NCBI GenBank assembly: GCA_023247135.1
Contig: JAHFHB010000081.1
Span: 1-8,058, forward strand
DNA from: Candidatus Omnitrophota bacterium
GTDB taxonomy: Bacteria; Omnitrophota; Omnitrophia; Omnitrophales; Aquincolibacteriaceae
Length of the DNA stretch: 8,058 nucleotides
Reading direction: 5' to 3'
Both the position numbers and the translations under genes were made by a program. Below the pieces are notes generated by a model that made no database searches, was not told where the DNA came from, and worked only from the letters and a program-made list of their open reading frames with translations. This document shows positions 6,271 through 8,058 of the stretch, piece by piece. Position 1 is the first letter of the stretch; every line of letters begins with the position of its first letter.

Positions 6271-8058
6271 GTTTTTCCGGGGGCATTTTCTTTATCGTCC
6301 GCCGGGCCGGCCATGGCGATCTGGAGCTTGGAGGGGTGGAAATACTTTGCAATCGCAGACTGCGTCTTTTCGAGCGTGACGGCATCGATGCGGGCATCGT
6401 AACGATCCAGGTCTTCCAGCGGGCGCTGGTTCTCGGCATTCGTCAAAAGCCGCGAGGCCAGGCCTTCGGTCGTGGAAAGACTGACCTTGAACATGCCTTT
6501 CAAGGTGGTTTTGCTTTCTTCCAGTTCCGCCGCGGTGACGCCGGCATCCTTAAAACGCTCCAGCTCGCGCAGGGCCGCTTCAACTCCGCGATCCAGAAAT
6601 GCAGGGTTGAGGATCAGGTTGACCTGCCAGTCGCCTGTCGTTTCAAAATCAATGCCGTTGAACTCGGAGTAAATGGAATAGGTCAGTCCGAAGTCGTCGC
6701 GGACTTTGGCGGACAGGCGGCTTGAAAAATCGCCCCCCAGAATAAAATTCGCCAGATAGGCCGCATCGTAATCGGGGTCCTTGAGCTTGAGCGGCATGGC
6801 ATGGCCCATGATCACATCAAATTTGGATTTATCCGGAATGGCTACCGTGACTTTTTTGGGCTCATTCAAAACGCCCATGACGGGAATGCTGAGCGGCGGA
6901 AATTTTTTCTCAGGCCAGCTGCCGAGCGTGCGCCGGACGATTCCTTGAAAAACACTACCATCGATAGCGCCTGCGGCGGTGACGATCATGCGTTTGGGAC
7001 TGTAAAATTCCCGGTGAAAACGCACGACGTCTTCGAGCTTGAGGTCTTTGAGCGCTTCGAGTTCCTTTTCAAAAGTGGGGTGGTAGGCCGGGTGCGCCGG
7101 TGCGTAAATGAGCCGGCTCAGGGCCGCTTCCGCCTGCTCGGAGGTGGAGCTCATGGCGTTGGTGATGCTGACCCAAAGCCGCTGCTTTTGTTTTTCGAAT
7201 TCGGCGGCGTCAAAAAGAGGTTCGCGCAGCTGCTCATGCACGAGCTCCAGCACCAGAGGCACGTCTTGCGACAGGCAGCGCGCCTTAAATCCCGCGCGCT
7301 TGCCGCTCAGGTCAAAAGCGATTTGCGCGCCGCGGCTTTCAAGCAGAGCGGCGATTTCAAATTTTCCGCGGCGCTTCGTGCCTTCATCCAGCAGGGCGGC
7401 GGTGATCTCAGGCAGAATCGGATTTTTAGAATAGGCCCGCCCGCCGCCTTCAAAAGAGCCCAGAAGGGTGACGACTTCAGGAATAGCGGTTTTAATCGAG
7501 AGTACCTGGATGGGGCCAATTTGCGCTGAGGACACCCGCTTTGAAAGCTGTCCGCTCTGGAGAGGCGCGCTTGTTTTTTGAGGCAGCTGTGTTGGTGCGG
7601 CCATTTCAGCGCGCCAGGTTTCGGGACTTTCGGTCAAAACGTGCGGGGTATGTTCGGCCGGGACCGTTCCTTCCGGCACGGCCTCGCGCGGCGAAGGATT
7701 TTTAGAAATCAGCCGTGCGGTTGTCAGGGTTTCCGGGACGAGGTAGCGCTGGGCGGCGCGCTGAATGTCTTTGACTGTCAACGTACGAATCCGTTCCAGG
7801 TAGGTGGTGAAATAAGACCAGTCGCCTGCGGCGATAAGCGAGCTGAGTTCGCTTGCAATGGAATAGGAGCCGTCGCGGGAATAAAGGATATGAGTTTCGA
7901 GCTGCTGCTTCGCAACGGCAAGCTCCTGTTCCGTGATGCCTTTATTGCGCAAAGTTTCGTAAGTTTTCAAAATAATGTCTTCGACTTCGGCATGCGGCAC
8001 TCCCGGTGCCAGCAGGGCTTGCGTGGTCAGCAAGCCGGTATCGCGCGAGCGCGAAGGC
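6267..8058 (-). CDS. Two-domain M16-family (insulinase/processing peptidase-like) protein, 5' partial
   Basis: The frame is open through the right edge (codons before 8033 read PSRSRDTGL), so the N-terminus, any signal peptide and the first-domain active site are outside; 596 residues are visible. Numbering from the TTG codon at 8033, 1-110 is the C-terminal part of a first M16 domain, 112-165 a Pro/Ser-rich linker, and about 166-575 a complete second M16 domain. In the second domain the region aligning with the HxxEH zinc motif reads EITAALLDEGTKRR (209-222), without the histidines, so this half is non-catalytic. It keeps the substrate-binding signature SSRLSAKVRDDFGLTYSIYSEF (437-458) with the conserved Arg and Tyr. 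In such proteins the halves form a clam-shell around unfolded peptides, often in the periplasm. The gene is coupled to the MarC-family gene by ATGA overlap. Confidence 0.9.
   Translation of the reverse strand, partial: PSRSRDTGLLTTQALLAPGVPHAEVEDIILKTYETLRNKGITEQELAVAKQQLETHILYSRDGSYSIASELSSLIAAGDWSYFTTYLERIRTLTVKDIQRAAQRYLVPETLTTARLISKNPSPREAVPEGTVPAEHTPHVLTESPETWRAEMAAPTQLPQKTSAPLQSGQLSKRVSSAQIGPIQVLSIKTAIPEVVTLLGSFEGGGRAYSKNPILPEITAALLDEGTKRRGKFEIAALLESRGAQIAFDLSGKRAGFKARCLSQDVPLVLELVHEQLREPLFDAAEFEKQKQRLWVSITNAMSSTSEQAEAALSRLIYAPAHPAYHPTFEKELEALKDLKLEDVVRFHREFYSPKRMIVTAAGAIDGSVFQGIVRRTLGSWPEKKFPPLSIPVMGVLNEPKKVTVAIPDKSKFDVIMGHAMPLKLKDPDYDAAYLANFILGGDFSSRLSAKVRDDFGLTYSIYSEFNGIDFETTGDWQVNLILNPAFLDRGVEAALRELERFKDAGVTAAELEESKTTLKGMFKVSLSTTEGLASRLLTNAENQRPLEDLDRYDARIDAVTLEKTQSAIAKYFHPSKLQIAMAGPADDKENAPGKT

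Noticed and set aside
6801..7529. Antisense open frame of 242 codons inside the M16 gene
   Set aside because: It lies opposite the intact second M16 domain and shows no domain; a G+C-rich shadow frame.

Overview
The window is about 8 kb of bacterial chromosome at roughly 55-60% G+C by eye. It is gene-dense, with short intergenic gaps and no tRNA, rRNA, CRISPR, transposase or phage gene. The gene content is housekeeping: recombination, tRNA methylation, HAD phosphatase, RidA-like protein, alcohol dehydrogenase, MarC membrane protein and M16 peptidase. Palindromic REP-like intergenic repeats are present. TrmI-type m1A58 methyltransferase together with such repeats fits a soil, sediment or aquifer bacterium of an under-sampled Gram-negative phylum (Omnitrophota, Elusimicrobiota or Deltaproteobacteria-like), but the sequence alone does not fix the taxon.

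Left part, plus strand. The window opens inside an AddA-like helicase-nuclease gene (1-1997), whose N-terminal ATPase motifs lie upstream of the window. Four bases after its stop comes a small zinc-ribbon-like protein of unknown function (2002-2262). A short gap (2263-2392) is almost entirely filled by two tandem 59-bp modules, each holding two hairpins. A HAD phosphatase of phosphoglycolate-phosphatase type follows (2393-3058). A second, unrelated palindromic element of about 70 bp (3065-3134) separates it from a tRNA m1A58 methyltransferase (trmI, 3181-4056). That gene is followed by a RidA/YjgF-family protein (4113-4496) and a zinc-dependent, probably NADPH-using alcohol dehydrogenase of the cinnamyl-alcohol-dehydrogenase type (4517-5566).

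Right part, minus strand, convergent with the left part. A two-domain M16 zinc-peptidase-family protein enters from the right edge (6267-8058, start outside the window). It overlaps by four bases (ATGA) with a MarC-family inner-membrane protein gene (5641-6270), so the two are probably co-transcribed and translationally coupled.

The genes do not form one obvious pathway. The most notable feature is the tandem double-hairpin repeat at 2260-2377. Its two copies differ at seven of 57 aligned positions. Six of those lie in the arms of the second hairpin, and all six keep base pairing, including two complete C-G to T-A exchanges. That is a covariation signal for a structured RNA or a structure-selected mobile palindrome.
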